A stretch of 64,000 nucleotides of DNA from Phocoenobacter uteri (GCF_900454895.1 NZ_UGTA01000001.1:496001-560000); one strand, 5' to 3'. Positions 9,230 through 18,873 are shown, counted from the first letter of the stretch. Translations and numbers: made by a program. Notes: generated by a model from the sequence alone, not told the origin.

Positions 9230-9470
9230 TACCTTTAAAATTTTATATTTTGCGGTTTTTCAAGAAAAAGCGAATAAATCAGAAGAAATACGTCCGTTAA
9301 GTGACAGCCTAACTGCTGAAATGTTATTTAGCAATATTTGTACAGAGCTAGGTGTCGAATTATCTCAAAAACAAGTGCGAGTGAGCGTGAATCATCAGTT
9401 TACCGCTTGGGATACGGTTATTATGCCAAATGATATCGTGGCATTTATTCCACCAGTGGCAGGAGGCTAA
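9213..9470 (+). CDS. moaD: Molybdopterin synthase sulfur carrier subunit MoaD
   Basis: Ubiquitin-like small subunit of molybdopterin synthase; its C-terminal Gly-Gly is adenylylated by MoeB and thiocarboxylated to deliver sulfur. The 85-aa sequence has the beta-grasp pattern and ends PNDIVAFIPPVAGG, the required tail. It overlaps moaC and is followed 2 bp later by moaE. Confidence 0.95.
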   Translation: MSVSNNTFKILYFAVFQEKANKSEEIRPLSDSLTAEMLFSNICTELGVELSQKQVRVSVNHQFTAWDTVIMPNDIVAFIPPVAGG

Positions 9471-9472
9471 CA

Positions 9473-9898
9473 ATGTTTTTAATTAAATCCGAAGAATTTG
9501 ATATTGAAAGCTACAAAAAAGAGCTACGTTTAGATGAATGTGGCGGTTATTGTAGTTTTGAAGGTTGGGTAAGAAATCATAACAATGATAACCAAGTGCG
9601 TGGATTGGAATACAGTGCGTATGAAGAGTTAGCCGTTGCGACAGGCGAGAAAATTGTTGCTCAGGCAAAAGAACTATTTGATATTGAAGAGGCAATTTGT
9701 ATTCATCGTGTGGGTAAATTAGCGATTGGCGATTTAGCAGTGTGGGTTGGCGTGAGTGCCAAACATCGTGGCGCAACCTTTGAGGCTTGTCAGTATATTA
9801 TCAACACTTTGAAAGCTGATGTGCCGATCTGGAAAAAAGAGTTTTACTTAGACAAAGAAACACACGAGTGGGTTTCAAATATTGAGAGCCGACCTTAG
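9473..9898 (+). CDS. moaE: Molybdopterin synthase catalytic subunit MoaE
   Basis: Large subunit of molybdopterin synthase, converting cyclic pyranopterin phosphate to molybdopterin with sulfur from MoaD. The 141-aa protein shows GGYCSFEGWVRNHNNDNQVRGLEYSAYEELA, HRVGKLAIGDLAVWVGVSAKHR, and the catalytic-lysine region LKADVPIWKKE. Three bases separate it from moeB. Confidence 0.96.
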   Translation: MFLIKSEEFDIESYKKELRLDECGGYCSFEGWVRNHNNDNQVRGLEYSAYEELAVATGEKIVAQAKELFDIEEAICIHRVGKLAIGDLAVWVGVSAKHRGATFEACQYIINTLKADVPIWKKEFYLDKETHEWVSNIESRP

Positions 9899-9901
9899 TT
9901 T

Positions 9902-10945
9902 ATGCAACATTCAACCCTTGATGTTTCTCGTCAATTACTTGTAAAAGGAATGACGGCGGAGAAACAACAGCAGTTAAATAACAGTCGAGTTTTAGTGATC
10001 GGTGCTGGTGGATTAGCAACAACGGCGGTCAGTTATTTAGCGATGTCAGGCATTGGGCATATTACGATTGTTGATTATGATGATATCGAGCCAAGTAATT
10101 TGCACCGTCAAACGTTGTTTACCCAAAATGATTTAGGTAACAATAAAGCAGAAACGGTTAAGCAGTATTTATTGGCACGTAATCCGCAATTAGATGTAAA
10201 AGCCATTGGGGCTTCGTTAGATGTGCAAACATTATTACGTTTAATTTCACAATATGATGTGGTATTAGATTGTACCGATATGTTGTCTTTTAGCTATATG
10301 TTAAATGATGTCGCGATTTTACGCCAAATTCCCGTTATTTTTGCGAATGCCTCAGCAATGACAGGGCAACTTTTCACGATGATCCCTCAAAAAGATCAGC
10401 CATTTAGCTGTTTCCGTTGTATGTGGCCAGAAGGTGTAGAAGTAACAGGAAGTTGCGATATTCTTGGGGTATTAGGACCAGTTCCGGGAACGATGGGTTG
10501 TTTGCAAGCGTTAGAAGCGATTAAGCTACTTTCAGGATTTTATCCTGTGGCAGAAAGTACGCTTTATCATTTTGATTTTTATTCGTTGAGTTTAAACAAG
10601 ATCGCTATTCCTTTTGATCAGGATTGTTGTCATTCGCAGAATGATAAAATAGTTGTGAATCGCTATACGGCAAATTTAGTTTTTCAAGGGGAATTAAGCG
10701 AAGCATTGAAACAAGGTTATGAAATCATTGATATTCGTCGAGAAAATGAAGTAAATGTAAAACCGTGTGAATATGCGACTGCCTATTTTACACCTGATCA
10801 ATTATTAGATAATCCAAGTGATTTTCTATCAAAATCTAAATCTTATATTTTTATTTGTAGTAATGGCACAAGGAGTAAAAGTCTTGTGAAATATTTACAA
10901 TATAGTGGATTTAGTCAAACATTTACTTATCAAGAAGATTGGTAA
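9902..10945 (+). CDS. moeB: MoeB-like adenylyltransferase with C-terminal rhodanese domain
   Basis: E1-like enzyme that adenylylates the MoaD C-terminus. Residues 1 to about 240 are the ThiF/MoeB fold: VIGAGGLATTAVSYLAMSGIG nucleotide loop, DYDDIEPSNLHRQTLF, CTD segment, CFRCMWPEG (C170/C173) and LGPVPGTMGCLQALEAIK. The protein is 347 aa, about 100 longer than E. coli MoeB; the extra part (about 255-347) reads as a rhodanese domain with EIIDIRRENE and active-site loop CSNGTRS (C319). Such fusions are known in MOCS3/MoeZ-type enzymes and suggest that activation and sulfur transfer are coupled. The second zinc-ligand pair is atypical (C242-C243-H-S instead of CxxC). Last gene of the Moco cluster. 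Confidence 0.9.
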   Translation: MQHSTLDVSRQLLVKGMTAEKQQQLNNSRVLVIGAGGLATTAVSYLAMSGIGHITIVDYDDIEPSNLHRQTLFTQNDLGNNKAETVKQYLLARNPQLDVKAIGASLDVQTLLRLISQYDVVLDCTDMLSFSYMLNDVAILRQIPVIFANASAMTGQLFTMIPQKDQPFSCFRCMWPEGVEVTGSCDILGVLGPVPGTMGCLQALEAIKLLSGFYPVAESTLYHFDFYSLSLNKIAIPFDQDCCHSQNDKIVVNRYTANLVFQGELSEALKQGYEIIDIRRENEVNVKPCEYATAYFTPDQLLDNPSDFLSKSKSYIFICSNGTRSKSLVKYLQYSGFSQTFTYQEDW

Positions 10946-10957
10946 GAGAAATGGAGT

Positions 10958-11011
10958 AAGCGGTCATATTTTTTATTGATTTTGCAAAAATTGTCTAAAA
11001 TATTACCGCTT
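10958..11011. terminator. Inverted pair of DNA uptake signals forming a hairpin after moeB
   Basis: AAGCGGTCATATTTT (10958-10972) pairs with AAAATATTACCGCTT (10997-11011) with one mismatch. It contains TTTTGCAAAAA, and both cores are uptake-signal-like. Placement right after the Moco operon suggests use as a terminator. Confidence 0.65.
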
Positions 11012-11043
11012 GCATAAAAGGAAGTTTAGTAAACAATGATTGT

Positions 11044-11057
11044 TTGATTTCAAACAA
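11044..11057. promoter_or_regulatory. Candidate FNR site upstream of torCAD
   Basis: TTGATTTCAAACAA matches the FNR consensus TTGATnnnnATCAA at 9 of 10 positions. Its centre is about 62 bp upstream of the start expected from the TATAAT at 11101-11106, a class I activator position. It fits anaerobic induction of a TMAO reductase; a functional site is inferred. Confidence 0.5.
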
Positions 11058-11100
11058 TTTTTATTAGGGATTGTAACTGTATATTTACATCTCACGATTG

Positions 11101-11106
11101 TATAAT
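11101..11106 (+). promoter_or_regulatory. Candidate -10 element of the tor operon
   Basis: Perfect TATAAT, with no good -35 hexamer at the correct distance, as often seen at activator-dependent promoters. The FNR-like site lies upstream of it. Confidence 0.45.
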
Positions 11107-11183
11107 ACAAAGTTAACATTATTCGTATTTTATAGTTAGATTATCTAGCTATTTATTATTTTTATTTTAAGTTGGGGAAAAAA

Positions 11184-12332
11184 ATGAAATTACTTCATTT
11201 ATTAAAGAATTTTTTCTTTAAACCGTCTAAATTAGGTTTAGGCGTTTTATTAGTAACAGGTGCTATTGCAGGTATTATTGCTTGGATAGTTTTTAATACA
11301 GTATTAGAGGAAACGAGTACTGAAGAATTTTGTGTGAGCTGTCACTCAATGGAGCAACCATTAGAAGAATTGAAAGAAAAAGCTCACTTTTCAAATAAAT
11401 TTGGTGTAGCGGCTACTTGTGCAGATTGTCACTTGCCACACAAGAAAATTGATAAATATTTACGCAAAATTGAAGCATTAAAAGAAATTTTTGCGGAAAT
11501 GACAGGTAAATATGATGAAGAAGGCTCTTTTGAAAAACATCGTTTAGAGATGGCAGAAAGAGAGTGGGCAAGAATGTCAGCGAATGGTTCACAAGCGTGT
11601 AAAAACTGTCACCGTTATGACAGAATGAAGTTTGATGAAATGAAACCTGCAGCACGTGAAGCAATGAAAGCTGCGGCAGCAAAAGATCAAAGTTGTATTG
11701 ATTGCCATAAAGGTATTTCACATCATTTACCAAAACCGAAAGAGGTTGAAGCAGTAAGTGAATTAACAGAAGGAACAACTTATTTTACTAAAGCAAGTGC
11801 TAGCTTATTTGCTGATGAAAATATGCAACAAGAAATTGGTAATTTAGAGTGGGCTGTGCCAGTTAAATTTATCAAATCAACAGGAAATGCAGATTTAGTA
11901 GAATTAGAAATGTGGCGTAAAGCGAAAGGTTTTGGTCGTGTTTGGTATCATGAAAAAGGTAAAAGTATCACTGACGCGGTTTTAACAAAAGAGTTTATGA
12001 AAACAAAACCAAAACCATATACTGTAATCGAAAAAGTAAAAGATGAAGAAACTCGTTTACCTTGGCAAAAAGTGAAAGTACAAGCTTGGATTGCGAAATC
12101 TCAGTTAGTCGATAATATTGATACCCTTTGGGCAAAAGCGGAAGGAATTTATAAAACACAATGTAGTACCTGTCATAAGCAACCAGATATTGCACATTTT
12201 GATGCGAATACATGGGTTGGATTATTTAGTGGTATGATTGGCTTTACGAATATAGACGAAGCAACCGGTAAACAAGTATTACGCTATTTACAAATGCATT
12301 CATCTGATTTTGAAACTCATCCGAATAAATAA
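11184..12332 (+). CDS. torC: Pentaheme c-type cytochrome TorC
   Basis: Membrane-anchored periplasmic cytochrome that passes electrons from menaquinol to the TMAO reductase encoded next. The 382-aa protein has an N-terminal anchor (about residues 18-40) and five CxxCH heme motifs: CVSCH 50-54, CADCH 79-83, CKNCH 139-143, CIDCH 171-175 and CSTCH 327-331. The four-plus-one arrangement and the [19 protein letters not shown] end match TorC/TorY. Start chosen at ATG 11184 behind GGGG (11174-11177); an in-frame TTG at 11172 is unlikely. First gene of torCAD. Confidence 0.93.
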   Translation: MKLLHLLKNFFFKPSKLGLGVLLVTGAIAGIIAWIVFNTVLEETSTEEFCVSCHSMEQPLEELKEKAHFSNKFGVAATCADCHLPHKKIDKYLRKIEALKEIFAEMTGKYDEEGSFEKHRLEMAEREWARMSANGSQACKNCHRYDRMKFDEMKPAAREAMKAAAAKDQSCIDCHKGISHHLPKPKEVEAVSELTEGTTYFTKASASLFADENMQQEIGNLEWAVPVKFIKSTGNADLVELEMWRKAKGFGRVWYHEKGKSITDAVLTKEFMKTKPKPYTVIEKVKDEETRLPWQKVKVQAWIAKSQLVDNIDTLWAKAEGIYKTQCSTCHKQPDIAHFDANTWVGLFSGMIGFTNIDEATGKQVLRYLQMHSSDFETHPNK

Positions 12333-12343
12333 GGAGAAAAATT

Positions 12344-14809
12344 ATGCAACAATCTCGTCGTCAGTTTTTAACTAACGCCTCTGCAATGGCAGCAACGCTT
12401 TCAATGCCTAGCTTTCTTGTTTCAAGAAGTGCATTTGCAAATGCAGAGTCAGCAGAATGGAAATTAACGGGTTCACACTGGGGAGCGATTCGTGCCAAAG
12501 TTGAAAATGGTAAGGTAAGTGAAGTTAAACCATTTGAGTATGATAAGCACCCAACAGAAATGATCAAAGGTATCAAAGGGTTAATTTATAGCGAAGCACG
12601 TATTCGTTATCCAATGGTACGTTTAGATTGGCTTAAAAACCGTGAAAAAAGTAACACTGCTGAACGTGGTGATAACCGTTTCGTGCGTGTTTCTTGGGAT
12701 AAAGCATTAGATTTATTTTATGAAGAATTAGATCGCGTTCAAAAGAATTATGGTCCTTGGGCATTACACACTGCAAACGTAGGCTGGCGTTCAACGGGTC
12801 AATTCCACAGCTGTGGTAACCATATGATCCGTGCTGTAAGTATGTTTGGTAATAGCGTAACTTCAGCAGGAGACTATTCAACAGGTGCAGGGCAAGTAAT
12901 TCTTCCTTATGTATTAGGTTCGACAGAAGTATATTCACAAGGTACTTCTTGGGATGTAATCTTAAAAGAAAGTGAAAATATTATTTTCTGGTCAAGCGAT
13001 CCTGTGAAAAACTTACAAGTAGGTTGGAACTGTGAAACTCACGAAGCTTATGCTTATTTAGAGCAATTAAAACAAAAAGTTGCAGCGAAAGGCGTGAATG
13101 TAATTTCTGTTGATCCAGTGAAAACAAAAACACAGAATTTCTTAGGTTGTGAACATCAATATATCAATCCACAAACGGATGTTGCGATGATGTTAGCAAT
13201 GGCATATGTGCTTTATACTGAGAAACTTTATGATGAAGACTTTATTGATACTTATACAGTAGGTTTTGAAGACTTCGTGCCATATTTAATGGGTAAAACA
13301 GAAGATAAAGTAGCGAAAACACCTGAATGGGCAGAAAAAATCTGTGGTGTACCAGCAGATAAAATTCGTGAATTTACTCGTTCATTAGTAGGTAAACGTA
13401 CTCAGCTTATTTTTGGTTGGGCGATTCAACGTCAGCAACATGGTGAACAACCATATTGGATGGGTGCTGTTTTAGCAGCAATGTTAGGACAGATTGGTCA
13501 AGCTGGTGGTGGTATCAGTTATGCTCACCATTATAGTTCTGTTGGGGTTTCTAGTTCTGGTGCAGCGATGCCTGGTGCATTCCCATTAAACTTAGATGAA
13601 GGTCAAAAACCAGTTTACGATAACAAAGATTATAAAGGTTATAGCTCTGTTATTCCTGTTGCAAGAGCGACAGATTCATTACTTTATGCTGGTGAAACCA
13701 TTAACTATAATGGTAAAAAAGTCGTTTATGCACCTTATAAAATGGTTATTTTCTCAGGTTGTAACCAATGGCATCGTCAATCAGAACATAACAAGATGAA
13801 ACAAGCTTTCCAAAAATTAGAAACAGTTGTTTCTGTTAACTATAGCTGGACAGCAACTTGTCGCTTCTCTGATATTGTATTACCAGCATGTACACCATTT
13901 GAACGTAACGATATTGATGGTTATGGTTCATATAGCTCTCGTGGTGTGATTGCAATGCAAAAATTGATTGAACCACTTTATGAATCTCGTCCTGATTTTG
14001 AAATTTTCAGAGATCTTTGTAAGCGTTTTGGTAAAGATAAAGAATATTCTCGTGGAATGGATGAAATGCAATGGGTTGAATCACTTTATGAAGATTGCCG
14101 TAAAGAGAATAATGGTAAATTTGAAATGCCACCATTTGCAGAATTCTGGAAAAAAGGTTATGTGTTATTCCCAGAAGGTAAACCTTGGGTACGTCATGCT
14201 GACTTTATTGAAGATCCAGAAGTGCATGCATTAGGAACACCTTCAGGCTTAATTGAAATTTATAGTAATAAGATTGCCGAATATGGTTATAACAACTGTA
14301 AAGGACACCCAATGTGGTTCGAAAAAGAAGAACGCTCTCACGGTGGACCTAAATCAGATAAATATCCATTCTGGTTACAATCTTGTCACCCAGATAAACG
14401 TTTACACTCACAATTATGTGAATCTAAAGAACTGCGTGATACTTATAGTATTCAAGGTCGTGAACCACTGTTTATGAATCCAGAAGATGCGAAAAAATTA
14501 GGTATTGCTCACGGTGATTTAGTACGTGTATATAATGATCGTGGTCAAGCGATTGTTGGAGCACATTTATCAGATAACTTCCCAAGTGGTGTATTACGTT
14601 TACAAGAAGGTGCTTGGTATTCTCCATTAGGTGCAGAAGTAGGAGCGATTGATACTTATGGTTGTCCAAATACGATGACTTTAGATATTGCAACATCGGA
14701 TCTTGCTCAGGCTGTGTCAGCGAATACTTGTATCGTAAATGTTGAGAAATATCAAGGTGATGCACCAGCACCAAACGGATTTACTGGTCCAACAGAAGTT
14801 AAGCTATAA
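12344..14809 (+). CDS. torA: Trimethylamine-N-oxide reductase TorA (bis-MGD)
   Basis: Periplasmic molybdoenzyme of 821 aa reducing TMAO or related N-/S-oxides as terminal electron acceptor. It starts with a Tat signal, [21 protein letters not shown], with cleavage near residue 33. [36 protein letters not shown] (molybdenum-ligand Ser at about 179), [43 protein letters not shown] and RLHSQLCES follow E. coli TorA more closely than TorZ/BisC. The substrate could include methionine or biotin sulfoxide, since Pasteurellaceae relatives such as MtsZ have that activity. It lies between torC (11 bp) and torD (6 bp). Confidence 0.92.
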   Translation: MQQSRRQFLTNASAMAATLSMPSFLVSRSAFANAESAEWKLTGSHWGAIRAKVENGKVSEVKPFEYDKHPTEMIKGIKGLIYSEARIRYPMVRLDWLKNREKSNTAERGDNRFVRVSWDKALDLFYEELDRVQKNYGPWALHTANVGWRSTGQFHSCGNHMIRAVSMFGNSVTSAGDYSTGAGQVILPYVLGSTEVYSQGTSWDVILKESENIIFWSSDPVKNLQVGWNCETHEAYAYLEQLKQKVAAKGVNVISVDPVKTKTQNFLGCEHQYINPQTDVAMMLAMAYVLYTEKLYDEDFIDTYTVGFEDFVPYLMGKTEDKVAKTPEWAEKICGVPADKIREFTRSLVGKRTQLIFGWAIQRQQHGEQPYWMGAVLAAMLGQIGQAGGGISYAHHYSSVGVSSSGAAMPGAFPLNLDEGQKPVYDNKDYKGYSSVIPVARATDSLLYAGETINYNGKKVVYAPYKMVIFSGCNQWHRQSEHNKMKQAFQKLETVVSVNYSWTATCRFSDIVLPACTPFERNDIDGYGSYSSRGVIAMQKLIEPLYESRPDFEIFRDLCKRFGKDKEYSRGMDEMQWVESLYEDCRKENNGKFEMPPFAEFWKKGYVLFPEGKPWVRHADFIEDPEVHALGTPSGLIEIYSNKIAEYGYNNCKGHPMWFEKEERSHGGPKSDKYPFWLQSCHPDKRLHSQLCESKELRDTYSIQGREPLFMNPEDAKKLGIAHGDLVRVYNDRGQAIVGAHLSDNFPSGVLRLQEGAWYSPLGAEVGAIDTYGCPNTMTLDIATSDLAQAVSANTCIVNVEKYQGDAPAPNGFTGPTEVKL

Positions 14810-14815
14810 TAAAAT

Positions 14816-15394
14816 ATGATTAACTTAGCAAAAGAAGAAAAAGCATTTCTTTGCACGTGGTTTGGCAGTTTGCTAAGCCACGAGCTGACAGATGAGCAGC
14901 TCAAACAGTATCAACAAGGTATGTTTGAGCCATTATTTGAATTATTATCTGAACAAGGATTTTCATCACAGGTTCAGCAGATAAAATCTGATATAGTTCA
15001 AATCAATGAGATGCCTTACGGTCAGTTAGAGTTAGCGGCTGATTTTACACAGCTTTTCTTACTTGATGGACAATCTAGTGCATTGCCTTATGCTTCTGCT
15101 TATTTAGAAGAAGAGGCTTTAACAACGAACCTCAACTATATGGATTCATTGTTAGCACAATTTGGATTGCAATTTAATCAAGAAAGTAAAGAGCCAAGTG
15201 ATCACGTTGGTGTTTATTTGCAAATTCTGAATAAATTAGTCACATATTCTGATTCTGAAAAACAGCAAGATTTTGTAGAAAATTATTTATTAAATTGGTT
15301 AATTCCATTTAATGATAAGGTTCAAAAAATAAAAACAAAAACGATGTTTTATCAGAATATTATGGCAATGCTTATATCTGTATTAAGTAAATAG
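14816..15394 (+). CDS. torD: TorD-family chaperone for the TMAO reductase
   Basis: Cytoplasmic redox-enzyme maturation chaperone, expected to bind the TorA Tat signal and hold the apoenzyme for bis-MGD insertion. 192 aa, all-helical character, with family features [23 protein letters not shown] at the N-terminus, [23 protein letters not shown] in the middle and [14 protein letters not shown] near residue 136. Third gene of torCAD, 6 bp after torA. Confidence 0.92.
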   Translation: MINLAKEEKAFLCTWFGSLLSHELTDEQLKQYQQGMFEPLFELLSEQGFSSQVQQIKSDIVQINEMPYGQLELAADFTQLFLLDGQSSALPYASAYLEEEALTTNLNYMDSLLAQFGLQFNQESKEPSDHVGVYLQILNKLVTYSDSEKQQDFVENYLLNWLIPFNDKVQKIKTKTMFYQNIMAMLISVLSK

Positions 15395-15482
15395 AATAAC
15401 ATTAAGTTATATAAATAAATGTAGTTGGATATGTCAAAGTTATTCAGCTACATTTATCATATTATCTTGTAGGAGATGGAAA

Positions 15483-15689
15483 ATGGGATTTAGCTGGCAG
15501 CAATTACTGATTCTTTTATTGGTTGTCGTGGTACTTTTTGGAACAAAGAAATTAAGAAATATTGGTTCTGATCTTGGTGGTGCGATGAAAGACTTTAAAA
15601 AAGCAATGAAAGATGATGAAAAAGAAAGTGAAATCGAAGACGCTGAATTTGAAAAAGTCACAGATGAAGTGAAAAAAGATAAAGAGTAA
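15483..15689 (+). CDS. tatA: Twin-arginine translocase component TatA/TatE
   Basis: Pore-forming Tat subunit of 68 aa: one transmembrane helix (about residues 5-20), the [24 protein letters not shown] hinge and amphipathic helix, and a short charged tail. It is 88 bp after torD with an AGGAGATGG ribosome site and its own terminator. No tatB or tatC follows, as they would in the usual tatABC operon. It may therefore be a stand-alone TatA/TatE serving TorA export; tatBC must lie elsewhere. Confidence 0.9.
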   Translation: MGFSWQQLLILLLVVVVLFGTKKLRNIGSDLGGAMKDFKKAMKDDEKESEIEDAEFEKVTDEVKKDKE

Positions 15690-15727
15690 TAGTAAGTTGC
15701 TCATTATTTTTTAGCTTAGAAAATAGC

Positions 15728-15758
15728 AACGAAGCATCGATAGTGCTTCGTTTTTTAT
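15728..15758 (+). terminator. Rho-independent terminator after tatA
   Basis: Perfect 9-bp stem AACGAAGCA / TGCTTCGTT with a 7-nt loop, followed by a T-rich run. It separates the tor/tat region from the tryptophanase locus. Confidence 0.9.
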
Positions 15759-15784
15759 TCTAATAAAATACTGTCTCATAATAA

Positions 15785-15800
15785 TGTGAAATCGATCACA
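15785..15800. promoter_or_regulatory. Perfect CRP site upstream of tnaCAB
   Basis: TGTGAAATCGATCACA matches both CRP half-sites (TGTGA-N6-TCACA) at all 10 positions. A likely -10, TATACT, is at 15836-15841, which puts the site near -56, close to a class I position. Catabolite control of tryptophanase is known in E. coli; the same logic is inferred here. Confidence 0.8.
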
Positions 15801-15903
15801 AAACAAACATATCATCAATGACATCGCGATAAATTTATACTATTCTCATCTCGCCTTAGTTCAAAAGGTAATCAAATTTACATTCTTTTTAGAGGATAAA
15901 TTT

Positions 15904-15975
15904 ATGCGATTCTTTCTATTTTATTTAAAATCGTGGTTCGTAATTGATCCTAGAATGCTTCTCTGTCTTCCATAA
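15904..15975 (+). CDS. tnaC: TnaC tryptophanase leader peptide
   Basis: A 23-codon ORF with an AGAGGA ribosome site (15891-15896), reading MRFFLFYLKSWFVIDPRM and then LLCLP before TAA. The residues that sense tryptophan in E. coli TnaC are W12, D16 and P24; here they are W11, D15 and P23, with identical spacing and an S-W-F-x-I-D match around the Trp. In the known mechanism, tryptophan stalls the ribosome at the final Pro and blocks Rho. The following 95 nt are pyrimidine-rich and G-poor, as expected of a Rho-loading leader. The ORF is too short for routine gene callers. Confidence 0.92.
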   Translation: MRFFLFYLKSWFVIDPRMLLCLP

Positions 15976-16070
15976 TTTTCTCTTCATTTTTTTATCTTTT
16001 CTATTTTTATTTCTTCTACATTTACAGATTAAATGTATGAAAGGTGTGTATCTATTTATATGAGGATTTT
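15976..16070 (+). promoter_or_regulatory. Pyrimidine-rich tna leader, likely Rho-dependent attenuation region
   Basis: Between tnaC and tnaA lies a C/U-rich segment with almost no G until about 16040. This matches the rut/pause region of the E. coli tna operon in position and composition. No intrinsic terminator is visible in it, consistent with Rho-dependent control. Confidence 0.6.
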
Positions 16071-16073
16071 ATG

Positions 16074-17492
16074 ATGAATACGTTTAAACATTTACCAGAA
16101 CCATTCCGTATCCGTGTGATTGAGCCAGTGAAAAGAACCACGCGTGAGTATCGTGAAGAAGCCATTCTAAAAGCAGGAATGAACCCATTTTTGTTAGACA
16201 GTAAAGATATTTTTATTGATTTGTTAACAGACAGCGGAACGGGTGCGGTGACTCAAGATATGCAGGCGGCGATGTTGCGTGGTGATGAGGCATATAGTGG
16301 TAGCCGTAGTTATTATGCGTTAGCAGATGCTGTGAAAGCTATTTTTGGTTACGAATTTACGATCCCAACCCATCAAGGGCGTGGTGCAGAGCAAATTTAT
16401 ATTCCTGTTTTAATCAAAAAACGTGAACAGGAAAAAGGCTTAGAACGTGACAAAATGGTGGTGTTCTCTAACTATTTCTTTGATACCACACAAGGTCACT
16501 CTCAATTAAATGGGGCGACAGTAAACAATGTTTACATTAAAGAAGCTTTTGATACAGGTGTGGAACACGATTTTAAAGGAAACTTTAACCTTGAAAAATT
16601 AGAAGAAGGCATTCAAAAAGTAGGGGCTAAAAATGTACCTTACATCGTAGCAACCATTACTTGTAATTCAGCCGGTGGTCAGCCAGTTTCTCTTGCAAAC
16701 TTAAGAGCAATGTATGCGATTGCACGTAAATACGATATTCCTGTGGTGATGGATTCAGCTCGCTTTGCTGAAAATGCGTATTTCATTAAACAACGTGAAG
16801 CAGAGTGCAAAGATTGGTCGATTGAGAAAATCACTTATGAGTGCTATCAATATGCTGATGCCCTTGCAATGTCGGCGAAGAAAGATGCAATGGTGCCGAT
16901 GGGCGGATTACTCTGTTTCAAAAATAAAGAAATGGAAGATGTGTATCACGAGTGCCGTACATTATGTGTGGTACAAGAAGGCTTCCCAACTTATGGCGGT
17001 TTAGAAGGTGGTGCAATGGAGCGTTTAGCGGTCGGTTTATACGACGGTATGCGTGAGGATTGGCTGGCTTATCGTATTCGTCAAATTGAATATTTAGTTG
17101 ATGGCTTAGAAAAAATCGGTGTGGTTTGCCAACAACCGGGTGGACACGCTGCCTTTGTTGACGCGGGTAAATTATTACCTCATATCCCTGCGGATCAATT
17201 CCCTGCACAAGCATTAGCCTGTGAACTTTATAAAGTAGCAGGTATTCGTGCGGTTGAAATTGGTTCATTCTTGTTAGGTCGTGATCCAAAAACAGGTAAA
17301 CAATTACCTTGTCCTGCCGAGTTGCTACGTTTAACCGTGCCACGTGCGACCTATACGCAAAGCCATATGGATTTCATTATTGAAGCATTCCAAAAAGTAA
17401 AAGAAAATGCGAAAAATATTAAAGGGTTAACATTTAGTTATGAGCCTAAAGTATTACGTCATTTTACCGCTCGTTTAAAAGAGATTGAATAA
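16074..17492 (+). CDS. tnaA: Tryptophanase TnaA
   Basis: PLP enzyme that splits L-tryptophan to indole, pyruvate and ammonia. At 472 aa it is almost colinear with E. coli TnaA (471 aa), beginning [31 protein letters not shown]. Diagnostic segments are [64 protein letters not shown], and [14 protein letters not shown] with the PLP lysine. I choose ATG 16074 (7 bp from GAGGA) over ATG 16071. Controlled by tnaC and CRP; followed by a hairpin and then tnaB. Confidence 0.98.
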   Translation: MNTFKHLPEPFRIRVIEPVKRTTREYREEAILKAGMNPFLLDSKDIFIDLLTDSGTGAVTQDMQAAMLRGDEAYSGSRSYYALADAVKAIFGYEFTIPTHQGRGAEQIYIPVLIKKREQEKGLERDKMVVFSNYFFDTTQGHSQLNGATVNNVYIKEAFDTGVEHDFKGNFNLEKLEEGIQKVGAKNVPYIVATITCNSAGGQPVSLANLRAMYAIARKYDIPVVMDSARFAENAYFIKQREAECKDWSIEKITYECYQYADALAMSAKKDAMVPMGGLLCFKNKEMEDVYHECRTLCVVQEGFPTYGGLEGGAMERLAVGLYDGMREDWLAYRIRQIEYLVDGLEKIGVVCQQPGGHAAFVDAGKLLPHIPADQFPAQALACELYKVAGIRAVEIGSFLLGRDPKTGKQLPCPAELLRLTVPRATYTQSHMDFIIEAFQKVKENAKNIKGLTFSYEPKVLRHFTARLKEIE

Positions 17493-17504
17493 AACTTGAA
17501 ATAT

Positions 17505-17528
17505 AAAGGTTGCCCTCGTGCAACCTTT
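17505..17528 (+). terminator. Hairpin between tnaA and tnaB
   Basis: Perfect 9-bp stem AAAGGTTGC / GCAACCTTT with a 6-nt loop and only a short T run. Probably a partial terminator or mRNA-stabilising hairpin that lowers tnaB relative to tnaA; tnaB starts 31 bp downstream. Confidence 0.6.
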
Positions 17529-17558
17529 TAACTATCACTTATGGTAAGGAGTTTTATT

Positions 17559-18788
17559 ATGAGAAAAAATAGCCCTTCAATTATTGGTGGTGCTTGTATT
17601 ATTGCGAGCGTTTGTGTCGGTGCGGGAATGTTGGCTATTCCGATAAAAGGGGCGGGAGCGTGGACAATATATTCCACCCTTGCCTTACTTATTACGATGA
17701 CAATGATGACTCTTTCAGGTTGGTTGTTACTTGAAACATATAAAAAATACGAATTAACTGCCTCATTTAGTACTGTAACAAAGGATTTACTCGGTTCTAA
17801 AATCAATTTTATCAATAATCTTGCGGTTTACTTTGTGGGTGGCATTTTGCTTTATGCCTATACAACAGTCGCAGGCTTAACCCTGACAGATTTATTTGGC
17901 TCTATTTTTGGCGAAAATTCTACGGGTATCTGGTCAATTATTTTCGTTTTTATTTTTTCTTCATTTGTATGGCATTCAACTAGAGCAGTGGATCGTATTT
18001 CAGTATTACTCATTTTAGTGATGATATTTACCTTCATTTTTGGTGTGTCTGGACTAGCAAGTAATATTGATATGAAAATATTGTTAGATTCAAATAATGA
18101 ACAAGGCGGTTATACATTATTTGCTGCGACAATGTTACCTGTTGCATTAACGTCATTTGGCTATCATCACAGTGTTGCTTCAATGCGAATTTACTACGGT
18201 TCTGAAATGAAAGCAAAATATGCAATTATAGGTGGAACAAGCATTGCACTCATTTTATATTTACTTTGGACATTCAGTATCTTTGGAAATTTGCCTCGTT
18301 CAGAATTTAAGCAGGTCTTCGAGAGTGGAGGGGAATGGCAGGCACTGGTTGGTGCATTAGGTCAAATGATTGAATCAGAAACAGTAACAAATACTATTAA
18401 GGCGTTCTCAATGGCGGCAGTATTATCCTCATTTATTGGCGTTGGTTTAGGGGTATTTGATTATTTGGCGGATTTCTTTCAATTTGATAACACTAAACAA
18501 GGAAGAATAAAATCTTGGGCAGTGACCTTTTTACCACCGCTGATTTTATCGGTATTATTTCCCTTTGGCTTTGTCAAAGCGATTGGCTATGCAGGAGCAG
18601 TTGCAACAATTTGGACGTGTATTATTCCAGCATTATTGACCAAAAAAGCCCGCGAAAAAAATGGAATAGAAGGTTTTCATATTCGAGGTGGAAATGGGTT
18701 ACTTGTCGCACTCATTCTTTTTGGCATTAGCGTGGCGGTTATACATTTCTTAGATATGATGAGCATTTTACCTGTCTTTAAAGGTTAA
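17559..18788 (+). CDS. tnaB: Tryptophan permease TnaB (HAAAP family, copy 1)
   Basis: Aromatic amino acid proton symporter of 409 aa with about 11 transmembrane segments, of the TnaB/Mtr/TyrP family: GGACIIASVCVGAGMLAIPIKGAGAWTIYS at the N-terminus, and SFGYHHSVASMRIYYG and LSSFIGVGLGVFDYLADFF in the middle. Start is ATG 17559 with AAGGA 8 bp upstream. Its place after tnaA indicates import of tryptophan for catabolism. A very similar second copy of the same length follows in tandem; see 19019-20248. Confidence 0.92.
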   Translation: MRKNSPSIIGGACIIASVCVGAGMLAIPIKGAGAWTIYSTLALLITMTMMTLSGWLLLETYKKYELTASFSTVTKDLLGSKINFINNLAVYFVGGILLYAYTTVAGLTLTDLFGSIFGENSTGIWSIIFVFIFSSFVWHSTRAVDRISVLLILVMIFTFIFGVSGLASNIDMKILLDSNNEQGGYTLFAATMLPVALTSFGYHHSVASMRIYYGSEMKAKYAIIGGTSIALILYLLWTFSIFGNLPRSEFKQVFESGGEWQALVGALGQMIESETVTNTIKAFSMAAVLSSFIGVGLGVFDYLADFFQFDNTKQGRIKSWAVTFLPPLILSVLFPFGFVKAIGYAGAVATIWTCIIPALLTKKAREKNGIEGFHIRGGNGLLVALILFGISVAVIHFLDMMSILPVFKG

Positions 18789-18825
18789 AAATTAGTATTA
18801 GAGAATTATAACTAAGTTTATTGAG

Positions 18826-18873
18826 GCACTTTTGCTGAATTTACCAAAGCATAAGTGCTTCTTTTTATCTTTT
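18826..18873 (+). terminator. Terminator between the two tandem tryptophan permeases
   Basis: GCACTTTTGCT pairs with AAGCATAAGTGC through 6 bp, one mismatch and a further 4-5 bp, followed by a T-rich tail. It should end the tnaCAB transcript and leave the second permease to its own promoter. Confidence 0.75.

Noticed and set aside
16765..17343. Alternative frames within tnaA
   Set aside because: tnaA is nearly colinear with E. coli TnaA over its full length; the other frames lack signals.
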